From NCBI GenBank assembly GCA_003249955.1, contig QKHS01000094.1, positions 1-64,000 of the forward strand: a stretch of 64,000 nucleotides of DNA, given 5' to 3'. The DNA comes from Bacteroidales bacterium. GTDB taxonomy: Bacteria; Bacteroidota; Bacteroidia; Bacteroidales; ML635J-15. Position numbers and translations under genes: made by a program. This document shows, piece by piece, positions 37,402 to 47,010 of the stretch. The stretch's first letter is position 1. Each line of letters starts with the position of its first letter. The notes below the pieces were generated by a model that saw only the letters and a program-made list of their open reading frames with translations, was not told the origin of the DNA and searched no databases.

Positions 37402-39285
37402 TTATTCCTTATTATCAAGAACTTCGAAAACAGAGTTTTTACTTATAAATTCAGGCACAATTTCTTTCATTTTTCTTACAATATCAAACTTATCACCTTC
37501 TTTGCCTGTAGCAATTAAATTCTCTACTTCTCTTTTTACAACAGCAGCTTCATACTGTCTTACCTGAGCAATCATAATCTGCGAGTGATAAGTAGGAACT
37601 GTATTTTCTTTGTTCGCCAGCAGTTCTTCGTAAAGTTTTTCGCCGGGTCTTAAGCCTGTAACTTTAATCTGAATGTCTTTACCTGGTTTTAATCCTGAAA
37701 GAGAAATCATTTTTTGAGCAAGGTGAATAATTTTTACAGACTCGCCCATATCAAAAATAAATATTTCGCCTCCGTTGCCCATATTTCCGGCCTCAAGAAC
37801 CAACTGACAAGCTTCGGGGATAGTCATGAAGAATCTGGTAACATCGGGATGCGTTACAGTTACCGGCCCGCCAGCTTCTATTTGCTTTCTGAAACGCGGT
37901 ATTACAGAACCGTTAGATCCTAATACATTCCCAAATCTTGTAGTAATAAATTTCGTGTGCGAATTGTTACACAAAGACTGAATATATATTTCAGCTATAC
38001 GCTTGCTTGCACCCATAACATTTGTCGGGTTAACGGCCTTGTCTGTACTTACCATTACAAACTTTTTGACTTCATGCCTGAGCGAAGCGTCGGCCATAAT
38101 CTTGGTACCCTTAACGTTGGTGCTTATCGCCTCTGCCGGATGGTTTTCCATCATAGGGACATGCTTATATGCTGCGGCATGATAAACATAATCCGGTTTA
38201 TATTCCGAAAATACTCTTTCTACCAATTCCTCGTTTCTGATGTCGCCGATTATTATTTCGATATCGTTGAAATTACATTTCTCGTGAATTTCGAGTTCAA
38301 TATCATAAAGCGGAGATTCAGCAATATCGAACAAAATAATCTTTTTAGGCATAAAATAAGTAAGCTGTCTTACAATTTCGCTCCCGATTGAACCGGCAGC
38401 TCCTGTAACCAGAATTGTCTTGCTTATCAGAGTTTTGCGTATGCCTTCTTTATCCATTTTAATTTCGGCACGCTCAAGCAAGTCCTCTATTCTCACATTT
38501 TTAAGCTGATTAAGATTAAATTCCCCGTTTATCCATGCCGAAACATTTGGAATGGTTTTAATCTCTACATCTCTGCTAAGACAGGTTTCGATAACATAAT
38601 TCTTTCTGGTAACAGAAACTCCTTTATCGGATATAATCATAACCGAAATTTTCTTCTCTTCCAGAATTTTCTTAAGACTGTTAAGGTGATATACCTTAAC
38701 TCCGTCTATTTTACTTCCTTTTAATTTTACGTGATGGTCAATGAACCCTACAACGCGGAATTTTGTTTTACTGCTTCTGTCAAATGCTTTTTTTGTAATT
38801 ACTGCAAGCTCTCCCGATCCGTAAATAAGAACATTATCACTTTCACGTTTAGGATTATTAAACTCCATGAAAATATTCTTAAGCAGAAGACGTGAAAATG
38901 ACAAAACAAATGTTGTAATAAAAAAGTCTATTATTAAAACAGAAATAGGTATCAGATATTTATTGTTAATTTTAAGATTCAGGAAGTTCATCAGCAATAA
39001 AACCACACTCCCTGCAAACAATACGCTTAAAATTCTGATAATGTCTTTTGTCCCGGTAAAACGAACCATTCCGGCATAAGTCTTACCGATAAAAAACGAA
39101 ATGGCTCTTATTGACAGAACGACCAGAATTACAAACGGAAGAGCATCGGTTTCTTTAGCCGGTATAGAAAAATTAAATCTAAGATAATATGCCAGAACCA
39201 AAGACAAAAAGCTTATGCAGATGTCTATGCTGAAAACAACCCAGCGCGGAGTAATTCTTCTTAATATGTTTATGTTAAGATTCAC
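37402..39285 (-). CDS. Membrane-anchored nucleotide-sugar 4,6-dehydratase (CapD/WbpM family)
   Basis: This protein would start a sugar-nucleotide pathway for surface glycan by dehydrating UDP-N-acetylhexosamine. The N-terminal 150 residues contain four transmembrane helices, then a CoA-binding-like Rossmann domain (about 155-275, NVLIYGSGELAVITKK). The catalytic SDR domain follows (about 300-560) with VTGAAGSIGSEI and STDKAVNPTNVMGASKRIAE; as in WbpM, Met stands where Tyr is usual (MGASK). The GTG at 39285 gives MNLNINILRRITPRW, the typical N-terminus of the family, and is preferred to the TTG at 39357. It is convergent with the VanW-like gene. Confidence 0.9.
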   Translation of the reverse strand: MNLNINILRRITPRWVVFSIDICISFLSLVLAYYLRFNFSIPAKETDALPFVILVVLSIRAISFFIGKTYAGMVRFTGTKDIIRILSVLFAGSVVLLLMNFLNLKINNKYLIPISVLIIDFFITTFVLSFSRLLLKNIFMEFNNPKRESDNVLIYGSGELAVITKKAFDRSSKTKFRVVGFIDHHVKLKGSKIDGVKVYHLNSLKKILEEKKISVMIISDKGVSVTRKNYVIETCLSRDVEIKTIPNVSAWINGEFNLNQLKNVRIEDLLERAEIKMDKEGIRKTLISKTILVTGAAGSIGSEIVRQLTYFMPKKIILFDIAESPLYDIELEIHEKCNFNDIEIIIGDIRNEELVERVFSEYKPDYVYHAAAYKHVPMMENHPAEAISTNVKGTKIMADASLRHEVKKFVMVSTDKAVNPTNVMGASKRIAEIYIQSLCNNSHTKFITTRFGNVLGSNGSVIPRFRKQIEAGGPVTVTHPDVTRFFMTIPEACQLVLEAGNMGNGGEIFIFDMGESVKIIHLAQKMISLSGLKPGKDIQIKVTGLRPGEKLYEELLANKENTVPTYHSQIMIAQVRQYEAAVVKREVENLIATGKEGDKFDIVRKMKEIVPEFISKNSVFEVLDNKE

Positions 39286-39450
39286 ACAACAAAAATATGA
39301 AATACTTAGCACAATACTACAGATTTGAATCAGAAAATGTATTATTTTGCAATTCAAAATGATATGCTGATTAAAAACGGGATTTCTTTTATATAGAGTT
39401 TAACATTTTTAGGCATAATTTATGATGCAAAACAGCAAAATATAAGACTT

Positions 39451-40821
39451 ATGAAAAGTTTCTACCCTACTGTAAACCAACATAAAATACTAATTTTCCT
39501 GATCCTGCCTTTGCTCGTTTTCAGTTGCAAATTACCAAGAGTTATAGAAAAATCGGAAAAAACCCGACCTGAATGGGTTTACGGGATAAGCAAGGATTAT
39601 ATTATTGCCGAAGGTGTAGGAGTTACATGGGATCAGGCTCAGGATAATGCTCTCAAAAAAATAAAAGAAAGAATTGTTTCTTCGGTTGCCGTGAATATAA
39701 GTTCTGAGACAAACATGGTTGTAAATGAAAGTATTATCGATAATATGTCGAGATACAGCGAAAGTACAGAGCTGATTACAAATATATCAACCGATTTTTT
39801 CAATACTCTCAAGGGAATAAGCTTAAACAAAGCTCAGGCTTTTTATTGGGAAAAACAGCTATATCCCGGTAAACAAAAAATGGTTCACTATCACATTAAA
39901 TATCCTTTTTCTCAGCGCGAACTCGATGAATTAATAATCGAATGGGAAAAAACCGATAAAGGATTTACAGCCGAACTTGATGCCCTGGAAGAGAAGATTG
40001 ACAAATCATCAGGGGTTTCAGAACTTATTATGCTTCAAAAAAAGACACAGGAGCTTAAAAATATTTTTACCGGTACCCGAAAAACAAGAATCTCGATTCT
40101 GGAAGCAGAGATTAATCAATTACTTGGCAACCTTAAATTCGAAGTACAGAAACACGAAAGAGGACAACTTGTAATAAAACTCTTGTCGTCAGACAGGTAT
40201 TTTAAAATGTCCAACGACCTGACTTTTAACTCCGACTGTGCTGTTTTACAGGATTACAAGCTTACCGACGACGGGTTCTCAATGGAAATAAACTACGATG
40301 CCGACTTTTGTTATTCGGAAGAAAGCCCGCTTTTTACAGTAAAACAAAGTTATGAAAACGGCGACATCTCCGGGAAATGGGAAATACCTGCAGGGAAAAA
40401 TCAGGTAAGGTTAACTGTTAACGAACCTGTAAGATTCAAAAGCTCTGCATTAAACAACAACAGTACCAAGTGGTATATACCGATAAGAGTATTTACAGAC
40501 AAGCCTTTCAGAGTTACAAAAACAGAACTTGTTGTTTCACATAACAGTAAAATCAACATACGGAAATTCATTGGCGGAGACGAAAAAGAAATTTACGTTA
40601 TTAAAGACATAAATCAAAAGTTTGACGGTAAAGGAGATTTCTCCCTGCAATTTGAGGTTCTTAAAACGGCAAGCTCTTCAATGCTGGAACTTATTTTAAA
40701 TATCATAATATCAGAATCTTCAACCTTTTTTGCCTCCGGGAAAATATTTATTGTACCCGAGTCCGAAGATACAGAGTATGTATTTGAATTTGAAAATAAA
40801 AACATCATAAGAATAGAATAG
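39451..40821 (+). CDS. LPP20-like outer-envelope lipoprotein
   Basis: This 456-residue lipoprotein has a signal peptide and lipobox LLVFSC with the lipidated Cys at 26. Residues about 38-150 resemble an LPP20-like domain (RPEWVYGISKDYIIAEGVG and then WDQAQDNALKKIKERI), which occurs in many Bacteroidota lipoproteins. A charged, probably coiled-coil region (about 155-235) and a beta-rich C-terminal half follow, with no recognised catalytic motif. It stands alone and meets queG tail to tail with three bases between the stops. The function is unknown. Confidence 0.8.
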   Translation: MKSFYPTVNQHKILIFLILPLLVFSCKLPRVIEKSEKTRPEWVYGISKDYIIAEGVGVTWDQAQDNALKKIKERIVSSVAVNISSETNMVVNESIIDNMSRYSESTELITNISTDFFNTLKGISLNKAQAFYWEKQLYPGKQKMVHYHIKYPFSQRELDELIIEWEKTDKGFTAELDALEEKIDKSSGVSELIMLQKKTQELKNIFTGTRKTRISILEAEINQLLGNLKFEVQKHERGQLVIKLLSSDRYFKMSNDLTFNSDCAVLQDYKLTDDGFSMEINYDADFCYSEESPLFTVKQSYENGDISGKWEIPAGKNQVRLTVNEPVRFKSSALNNNSTKWYIPIRVFTDKPFRVTKTELVVSHNSKINIRKFIGGDEKEIYVIKDINQKFDGKGDFSLQFEVLKTASSSMLELILNIIISESSTFFASGKIFIVPESEDTEYVFEFENKNIIRIE

Positions 40822-40824
40822 GTT

Positions 40825-41745
40825 TTACCTGTTCTCCGTCTTAAGATTCTGAAAATTCTCAATAATCTTTTTTCGGCCTGCTCTCAAAAGAGATGTCCCT
40901 TTAAAACGACGGTTAAATTCCCTGTTGCTGATTTCGGTAAGGTCTTCGGGGACAATGTTTTGAACAGCATTGTGTAATTGCAATTCGTCGCACGTCGAAT
41001 ATTTTGTATTTTTATTATGTGGGCATACATCCTGACAAATGTCACAACCAAAAAGTTGATTTGTAACTTTCTCTGCAATCCCGGATGGTGTTTTTTCTTT
41101 GCTTTCAATTGTGTGGTACGAAATACATTTATTTGCATTCAAACCTTTTTCAGACAATGCTCCGACAGGACAGGCATCTACACAGCGTGTGCAGTTTCCG
41201 CAATTTATCAAAACAGGGGAATCATAATCTGATTCTGCATCACATATAATTTCGCCTATAAATACCCATGAGCCTGAATGTGGAGTTATAAGACAAGTGT
41301 TTTTGCCGATATATCCGAGTCCTGAAGACATTGCAAAATATCTTTCCAGAACAGGTGCCGTATCTGTAAAAACACGCGCACGAATTTCCGGATATTTTTT
41401 AATAATTTCATCCAGCATATTTTGTAACTTAGACTTCATCAGATCATGGTAATCTTGTCCAAGGGCATATTTGGAAATTACAAAATTTTTATCCGTTGGC
41501 TGCTCTGCCGGAAAATAATTTAATACTACAGAAATAACAGATTTTGCATTTTCCAACAGTAAAGCAGGGTTTTCACGCAAAGAAACATTCTCCTGCATAT
41601 ACCTCATGCCGGCGTTAAATCCTGATTTCAACCAATTATTGAGGAATTCTACATGTGAACTGCTTACTCCGGCTTTACTTATTCCGCATGAGCTGAATCC
41701 GGCAACGGCAGCCAGGTGTTTTACATAAGCGGCATCAAGCCTCAC
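40825..41745 (-). CDS. queG: Epoxyqueuosine reductase QueG
   Basis: QueG reduces epoxyqueuosine in tRNA to queuosine using cobalamin and two [4Fe-4S] clusters. The cluster ligands are visible as CGNCTRCVDACP at 182-193 and CDICQDVCPHN at 234-244, with a further Cys near 207. Asp128 in FTDTAPVLER is the expected catalytic acid. The length (306 residues) is normal for forms lacking the C-terminal HEAT domain. It lies two bases after the split repeat-protein gene on the same strand, which is likely chance operon membership. The cobalamin need is shared with mutAB further along. Confidence 0.96.
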   Translation of the reverse strand: MRLDAAYVKHLAAVAGFSSCGISKAGVSSSHVEFLNNWLKSGFNAGMRYMQENVSLRENPALLLENAKSVISVVLNYFPAEQPTDKNFVISKYALGQDYHDLMKSKLQNMLDEIIKKYPEIRARVFTDTAPVLERYFAMSSGLGYIGKNTCLITPHSGSWVFIGEIICDAESDYDSPVLINCGNCTRCVDACPVGALSEKGLNANKCISYHTIESKEKTPSGIAEKVTNQLFGCDICQDVCPHNKNTKYSTCDELQLHNAVQNIVPEDLTEISNREFNRRFKGTSLLRAGRKKIIENFQNLKTENR

Positions 41746-41747
41746 TT

Positions 41748-41978
41748 TTAATCGTTTTTATATGTTTTACCTTTTGAATAAATATGTTCTGAGTTTACTC
41801 CAAAAGTATATTTTACAATGCTTCCGTGAACTTCAAATCCTGTAACTTTTTCGTAAGAAATTGTTTCTGTCTTTTCTCCGTCAAAAAATTTGAGATTTCC
41901 CAACTGGTCGATCCATGCAACAACATTATTGTTCATTTTATAATCATCCGGTATATAACTTTCAAGAGTATATTTCAA
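41748..41978 (-). CDS. C-terminal piece of a frameshifted repeat protein
   Basis: This 76-codon frame encodes MKYTLESYIPDDYK and onward, including NNNVVAWIDQLGNLKFF, which is one more unit of the repeat in the upstream frame (41962-42867). It has no signal peptide and overlaps the upstream frame. The upstream frame ends VYTLEIYS while this one contains YTLESYIP, because a 13-bp unit is duplicated at the junction. Removing one unit joins the frames as VYTLESYIPDDYK. I therefore read it as the severed end of the upstream gene and not an independent gene. Confidence 0.75.
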   Translation of the reverse strand: MKYTLESYIPDDYKMNNNVVAWIDQLGNLKFFDGEKTETISYEKVTGFEVHGSIVKYTFGVNSEHIYSKGKTYKND

Positions 41979-41985
41979 GAGTATA
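41960..41985 (-). repeat. 13-bp tandem duplication causing a frameshift
   Basis: On the minus strand the unit TATACTCTTGAAA occurs twice in direct succession. Thirteen is not a multiple of three, so the second copy shifts the frame and brings a TGA into phase. With one copy the two flanking frames become a single open frame. Confidence 0.9.
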
Positions 41986-42867
41986 GACCTGTCCGTTTAC
42001 CCATACTTTGAAATAATTCTGAACTCCGAAGACCATCAATTCATCAGTGGTTTCATAAAAATCTGGCTCATCAAACGACACTGTTTCTTTTTTGAAATTG
42101 TAAAACACTTTTAAGTAATTATTTGCATCGACATAAGCTACAAAACAGTCTCCGGTTTTGTATGATACCGGCTCAAAGTTTTCGAGTTCAGACAAGTCGC
42201 CGAAATAATAAATCTGAAAATTATTTACCGGTTCTTCCACAAAAGCAACAATGTCTCTTCCTGCCGACAAAGACTTCACTCTCTCTCCGAAACAAAGACT
42301 TTCGGTTTCGCCGTTATAAAAAACATTCATATATCCCTGACTGTCAACAAAAGCAACTATATTTTCACCTACAGTAACAGCTCCCATAGTATCAGAAGCC
42401 AATGCATCATCAAGGTCATATACTTCCTTGTTGTAATATGCCTTTAACATTTTATCGTAATCGTCATACCATACAACAACATCATCTCCCAGATAATAGT
42501 CGGAAAGATTAATTGTAAGATTCTTAACAGTGCCGTCATCAAAAACTTTCAGTTGTGTATTCATGCTTAATGCGGCAAGATTATCGCTGACTTTATATGA
42601 ACTTGCAAAACTACTTACCTGATGCAGATAGTGATTATAAAAAATCTTAAAGTTTCCCGCATTATCTTCATATGCAAGCATATTGTTGCTGACTATATAA
42701 GATTTTAAAGGCAAATGCTCGGTTTGTTTTAATTTCCCGTCACTGAAAACCTGAACATTATTGAGGTAATCGCTTAAAAATGAGATATACTGAGCCCCGG
42801 CATTATTCGCCGTAAAAATAGCTACAATGCTTATTACGCATAGCTTTAGTAAATATTTTAATTTCAT
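41962..42867 (-). CDS. Secreted beta-propeller-like repeat protein (truncated by frameshift)
   Basis: I do not recognise a named family. The ATG at 42867 gives a signal peptide (MKLKYLLKLCVISIVAIFTANNAGA); an ATG three codons upstream (42876) is possible. The mature part is built of about eight repeats of roughly 38-42 residues with the pattern of an acidic turn, VAxVD, then K/Q-VFYNG, for example ENIVAFVDSQGYMNVFYNGE and CFVAYVDANNYLKVFYNF. This resembles beta-propeller or PQQ-like blades. The frame stops at a TGA created by the 13-bp duplication; the last unit continues in 41748-41978. The protein is probably periplasmic or outer-surface. The ligand is unknown. Confidence 0.75.
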   Translation of the reverse strand: MKLKYLLKLCVISIVAIFTANNAGAQYISFLSDYLNNVQVFSDGKLKQTEHLPLKSYIVSNNMLAYEDNAGNFKIFYNHYLHQVSSFASSYKVSDNLAALSMNTQLKVFDDGTVKNLTINLSDYYLGDDVVVWYDDYDKMLKAYYNKEVYDLDDALASDTMGAVTVGENIVAFVDSQGYMNVFYNGETESLCFGERVKSLSAGRDIVAFVEEPVNNFQIYYFGDLSELENFEPVSYKTGDCFVAYVDANNYLKVFYNFKKETVSFDEPDFYETTDELMVFGVQNYFKVWVNGQVYTLEIYS

Positions 42868-42902
42868 ATCGGGCATATTAATTATAACAAATATAACGAA
42901 AA

Positions 42903-42932
42903 CAAATATAGTTTTAATACTTTTGCAACAAA
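42903..42932 (-). promoter_or_regulatory. Candidate promoter for the repeat-protein gene
   Basis: On the minus strand TTTG (42929-42932) is followed after 18 bases by TATATTTG (42903-42910), an exact fit to the Bacteroidota -33/-7 pattern. The ATGs at 42876 and 42867 lie about 30-40 bases downstream. Confidence 0.5.
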
Positions 42933-42969
42933 AATAAACAAATATTTTGCCAATTAAAAATTAACACTA

Positions 42970-44010
42970 ATGAGTAAAACAGAGAAGGCGCTTACAATTT
43001 CGGACCTTGGAGAGTTCGGGCTTATTGACCATTTAACCAAAGATTTTACCATAACAGATAAAAAACTTATTAAAGGAATAGGCGATGATGCTGCAGTTTT
43101 CGAAACCGGGGATATATGCACACTTGTTACTACTGATTTATTGGTTGAAGGAATTCATTTTAATCTTATATATACTCCGCTTAAGCATCTCGGATACAAA
43201 GCTGTGGTTGTCAATCTCAGTGACCTGTACGCAATGAATGCTACTCCAAAATACATTACAGTTTCAATTGCCGTAAGCAGGAAATTCTCTGTACCGGCAT
43301 TGGAACAGCTTTATGAAGGAATAAAAATTGCCTGCGACCGTTTCGGGGTTGAACTCGCCGGAGGAGATACAACAAGCTCGTTATCAGGACTTTTTATAAA
43401 CATAACTGCAATTGGAGAAGCAAAAAAAGAAGATATTGTTTTCCGTAGCGGGGCAAAAAAGAACGATCTTGTTTGCGTTAGCGGTGACCTTGGCGGATCT
43501 TATTGCGGGCTGCAGTTACTGGAAAGAGAAAAAGAAGTATTTATCGGCGACCCGGCAATTCAGCCTAAACTCGACGGGTTTGAGTACATTGTGGAAAGAC
43601 AGTTAAAACCTGAACCACGCCGGGATATAATTCAAAAGCTAAAAGAAGCCGGAATTAAACCAACTTCAATGATTGATATTTCGGACGGATTATCATCAGA
43701 GATGTTGCATTTATGTAAAAACTCGGGTTGTGGCTGCATGATATTTGAAGATAAAATCCCTGTACACCCACAAACAGAAGCTGCTTCCGTAATGTTCGGG
43801 ATTGATCCGTCGATAGCTGCCATGAATGGTGGAGAGGATTACGAATTACTGTTTACCGTTCCGCTGGACAAAAAAGATATTATAGAAAAGCTCAACGACA
43901 TAAGCATTATAGGATATATACACGAGGACAAAAACACAAAACTATTTGTCCCGAGAAACGGAGCAGAACTGGAATTAAAAGCACAGGGATGGAATCCGAT
44001 GAAAGGCTGA
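42970..44010 (+). CDS. thiL: Thiamine-monophosphate kinase ThiL
   Basis: ThiL phosphorylates thiamine monophosphate to thiamine pyrophosphate. The 346-residue protein shows the AIRS/PurM-like fold signatures: FGLIDHLTKDF near 17, GIGDDAAVF near 38-46, TTDLLVEGIHFNL near 54-66, LAGGDTTSS near 131-139 and the C-terminal-domain motif MIDISDGLSSEM near 236-247 and GGEDYELLFTVP near 292-303. No TPP riboswitch was found upstream. It lies alone between the divergent repeat-protein gene and the convergent asparagine-synthetase-like gene. Confidence 0.96.
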   Translation: MSKTEKALTISDLGEFGLIDHLTKDFTITDKKLIKGIGDDAAVFETGDICTLVTTDLLVEGIHFNLIYTPLKHLGYKAVVVNLSDLYAMNATPKYITVSIAVSRKFSVPALEQLYEGIKIACDRFGVELAGGDTTSSLSGLFINITAIGEAKKEDIVFRSGAKKNDLVCVSGDLGGSYCGLQLLEREKEVFIGDPAIQPKLDGFEYIVERQLKPEPRRDIIQKLKEAGIKPTSMIDISDGLSSEMLHLCKNSGCGCMIFEDKIPVHPQTEAASVMFGIDPSIAAMNGGEDYELLFTVPLDKKDIIEKLNDISIIGYIHEDKNTKLFVPRNGAELELKAQGWNPMKG

Positions 44011-44045
44011 TTGTCTGAAGTAAATATTTTCAGGTAGCGGGGGTT

Positions 44046-45650
44046 TTATTCATGCGGAACTCCTATAAAGTCAAGATACCAGCGACAAATAATTGCGGTA
44101 AACATCTTATACTTTTTAAGCGGTTTATAGTTTTTCAACTGCAGGCCTGATTCCATTTCGCGCGTAAACCCGTAGTAGTTTAGCCAGTCGTTTTTTATCA
44201 TTCTTTGTAAAACCAGACTCCACGGAAACATATTTCTTGTTTTGTCCTTTATTTTCTGGTAAAAGATAAAAAAGCGGCTGTAGATAACTTCATTTGTACT
44301 AAAATAAACGTTAAGCGGTTTAAAAAACTTTTCTATTGCCACCTGATTGTAAAACTGTTTGCCTGATCTTAACTCAAAAGGAAGTGAACGGAAAAAATTG
44401 ATCAGTTTACGATCCCACAGCGGATATATATGTTCGAATCCGAAATGGGTAAAAACATATGATGAGCGGAAAATAAATTTGGATAGTTTTTCTTTTATAT
44501 CCCAATCTTCAACATAGGGATTGTATTTTTCGGAAAACTTGTTTTCTGCCGGATAGTCTTTTAATGTACCGGAAATCTGCTGACGAAGGATTTCTTTTGA
44601 CTTTCCGACCGGTTTTTTAAATATAAAATATTTGTTAAGTAAATGTCCTGCCAGATTGTGGTTGGAAATTCCGGTAGCTGCTGTCTTTTCCACATAACTA
44701 CCCCCCAGATAATCGCCGGAGTGTCCTGGTAGAAAAACCGAATCGTCAGGAATAAGATTATTCTTAAGCAACTCTTTCATGGCAAAATATTCCTGCAGAT
44801 AGAACATTGTATATCCTTCAGAATATTTTAAAACATATTCTACGAAATCAGCATCTTTAGTGTATCCCTTAAATTCAATTTCGGAATAATTAACATAGTG
44901 CCATTTATAACCAAGGGTTTCGGCAACCTGACGGCTCATCCCGACTTCGGCGGTTCTTTTACCGTAAGTAAAACATATTACGTTATCATAACCAAGCCTT
45001 TTAAGAGTGCAGGCAATTAACCGGGAATCGAATCCCCCGCTCAGAGGCAGAACGGCTGTCCTGCCGTTTAAAAAAGAAATCATTCTTTTTCCGGCTTCCA
45101 GAAAACAATCTTCAGCCTCATCAACAAGGTCATTATAACTGTGCCCGGTAAAATTTACAGGCAAAAAATTAAAGTCTGTTTCTGCCCCGGTAGTTCCGTT
45201 ATCATAAAGAGTTAAAATACTTCCGGCCCGGGTTTTTGAAATATCACTATCAAGAGTCTTATTCCCGCATACAAATCCTGCAGATAAAAATCCGGGAACA
45301 GCATCAAAATCGGGATTTAATCCGTTTTTATACCTGACCAGTTCGTTCCAGTCATCACTTATAATCCACTTTGAACCGGATTTTAAATAAAACAGAGGCA
45401 AAAAATTTACTATATCGGTTGAAATAATTACACGATCCTTATAAATGCGGATAAAACTATATATGCCATTAAGCGCGGATGTTGCTTCTTCAGAATTTTC
45501 ATTATGTGTTAAAAGATCATTTAAGAACCCGGCAGCTTCAGCGCCTCTCAGTGTTTGTCCGTCATCTGCATAAATAAACCCGATGAAACAAAAGCTATCT
45601 TCTTTTGTCCATGAATATGCCGGGTTTCCTTTAAGGATAAATTCAAACAT
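44046..45650 (-). CDS. Asparagine-synthetase-like protein, second copy, without N-terminal Cys
   Basis: This 534-residue protein has a degenerate Ntn-like N-terminal domain (about 1-180, starting MFEFILKGN with no Cys2) and an ATP-pyrophosphatase domain with LPLSGGFDSRLIACTLKR near 200-217. The loss of the glutaminase Cys means it is unlikely to use glutamine in the usual way. It is 11 bases downstream of a flippase gene, and such pairs occur in envelope glycan loci, so amidation or another ATP-driven modification of a sugar or lipid-linked intermediate is the best guess. It is a distant paralogue of 24023-25717. It is convergent with thiL. Confidence 0.85.
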   Translation of the reverse strand: MFEFILKGNPAYSWTKEDSFCFIGFIYADDGQTLRGAEAAGFLNDLLTHNENSEEATSALNGIYSFIRIYKDRVIISTDIVNFLPLFYLKSGSKWIISDDWNELVRYKNGLNPDFDAVPGFLSAGFVCGNKTLDSDISKTRAGSILTLYDNGTTGAETDFNFLPVNFTGHSYNDLVDEAEDCFLEAGKRMISFLNGRTAVLPLSGGFDSRLIACTLKRLGYDNVICFTYGKRTAEVGMSRQVAETLGYKWHYVNYSEIEFKGYTKDADFVEYVLKYSEGYTMFYLQEYFAMKELLKNNLIPDDSVFLPGHSGDYLGGSYVEKTAATGISNHNLAGHLLNKYFIFKKPVGKSKEILRQQISGTLKDYPAENKFSEKYNPYVEDWDIKEKLSKFIFRSSYVFTHFGFEHIYPLWDRKLINFFRSLPFELRSGKQFYNQVAIEKFFKPLNVYFSTNEVIYSRFFIFYQKIKDKTRNMFPWSLVLQRMIKNDWLNYYGFTREMESGLQLKNYKPLKKYKMFTAIICRWYLDFIGVPHE

Positions 45651-45661
45651 TGTTTAGCAAA

Positions 45662-46981
45662 TTAAAATAACAAACTTAGTAAAAATGCAGAAATCAAAGC
45701 GACAGAGTATAAAGAGAATACCCTGATATTTAAATAATCTTTAGGCAAAATACTATGCCGCTTCCTCAGATGTATTACCAGATACAGCTTTTCAATAACA
45801 TATGAAATAACAGTGGCAACTGCAACTCCAGGAATACCCCATGCAATAATAAGAATTATGCTAAGAGCCACATTGATAATTATTTCGATAAGCGATGAGA
45901 AAAAAATAGGTTTCGTATCTTTCATCCCGATAAGTATTATCCTGGTAAAAAGGAATCTGGTTATCATTATCAGAACATAGATATTGAAAATAATAGCGCT
46001 CTCTTCGAAATAGCTGTTAAAAACTATCGGAAATAAGAACTTACTTGCAAATACAATCACAATCGCTGCCGGAAACATCCAGTGCATAAGTCTTGCCGTT
46101 CCGCGTTTAAGTTCTCCCAAAGCATTTTGTCTGTTGTCAGGATTGGCAAACATAGGAGTCACAGCATTCCCGAAAGCATCGAGCAGCAAAACAAAAAAAG
46201 GCAGTTCCCTGGCTCCATAACGAAAAACTGCAAGAGTAGCCTCATCAAATTTGTATGAAACTAAAAATCCGTCAATGTATTGAGCAGAGCCACTAAGAAG
46301 CAGGCTCAATATCAACGGGAAAGAAAGCCTTAAGAATTCCCTGATAAAAGTAAAAGAGATTTTTATCTCGGAGTATTTAAGAACCAGAACAGCCAGCCAT
46401 AAAAACCTGAGTGAATTTATAAATACAAGTCCGTACAGCCCGTAACCCAAGTCGTAGCCAAGCACAACAGGTAATGTCACGCATAAAAGCTGAAGAGTGA
46501 AAGTAATTAAACCATATACTATCAGATGCAGAGGTTTGTTTTTGAGCAAATACAGATACTCTACGAGATTAACAGGACCCGAAACCACAATGTACATAAA
46601 CAAAATTTTCATGTATGGAATCTGATTCCCGCTTATACTGAATAAAGAAGAAATAAAACCCTGTGAGAAATATACCAGTAAAGCTGAAAGAAGGCTTAGA
46701 AGAGTAAAAAGCAGAAAAATATTAAATAATATCGGGTTTTTCTCTTTTGTCCCATATGATTCACTGTTACGGAATACCGCCAAAAGGGATTGCAGCATCG
46801 CTCCTATCCAAAAGAAACTTACACTTCCTGCTATCAGCAGAAAAGTCTCATATACACCTATTTCGCCAATCCCAAGCTTGCTTTTTGTAAAAACAATACT
46901 TATCAAAAGCAGAATTCCAAAACGTACAATCTGAAAAAACTGTAAAGCTCTGACGTTGGTTATATGTTTTCTTAAGTTCAA
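45662..46981 (-). CDS. Polysaccharide flippase (Wzx/MATE-like, MOP superfamily)
   Basis: The 439-residue integral membrane protein has about 12 hydrophobic helices and very few charged residues between them. The N-terminal QFFQIVRFGILLLISIVFTKSKLG, with Gly-rich following helix, and AVFRYGARELPFFVLL near 247-262 are typical of lipid-linked oligosaccharide flippases in Bacteroidota. It would turn an undecaprenyl-linked unit across the inner membrane, independently of the ABC exporter at 27 kb. It is upstream of the asparagine-synthetase-like gene in a two-gene operon and downstream of an array of hairpin repeats. Confidence 0.85.
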   Translation of the reverse strand: MNLRKHITNVRALQFFQIVRFGILLLISIVFTKSKLGIGEIGVYETFLLIAGSVSFFWIGAMLQSLLAVFRNSESYGTKEKNPILFNIFLLFTLLSLLSALLVYFSQGFISSLFSISGNQIPYMKILFMYIVVSGPVNLVEYLYLLKNKPLHLIVYGLITFTLQLLCVTLPVVLGYDLGYGLYGLVFINSLRFLWLAVLVLKYSEIKISFTFIREFLRLSFPLILSLLLSGSAQYIDGFLVSYKFDEATLAVFRYGARELPFFVLLLDAFGNAVTPMFANPDNRQNALGELKRGTARLMHWMFPAAIVIVFASKFLFPIVFNSYFEESAIIFNIYVLIMITRFLFTRIILIGMKDTKPIFFSSLIEIIINVALSIILIIAWGIPGVAVATVISYVIEKLYLVIHLRKRHSILPKDYLNIRVFSLYSVALISAFLLSLLF

Positions 46982-47010
46982 TTAATAGTTTTAATTTATT
47001 ATTTTTTATT

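Noticed and set aside
41748-41978. Independent small gene of 76 codons
   Set aside because: It is a repeat unit in phase with the upstream protein once one 13-bp copy is removed, and lacks its own signal peptide.
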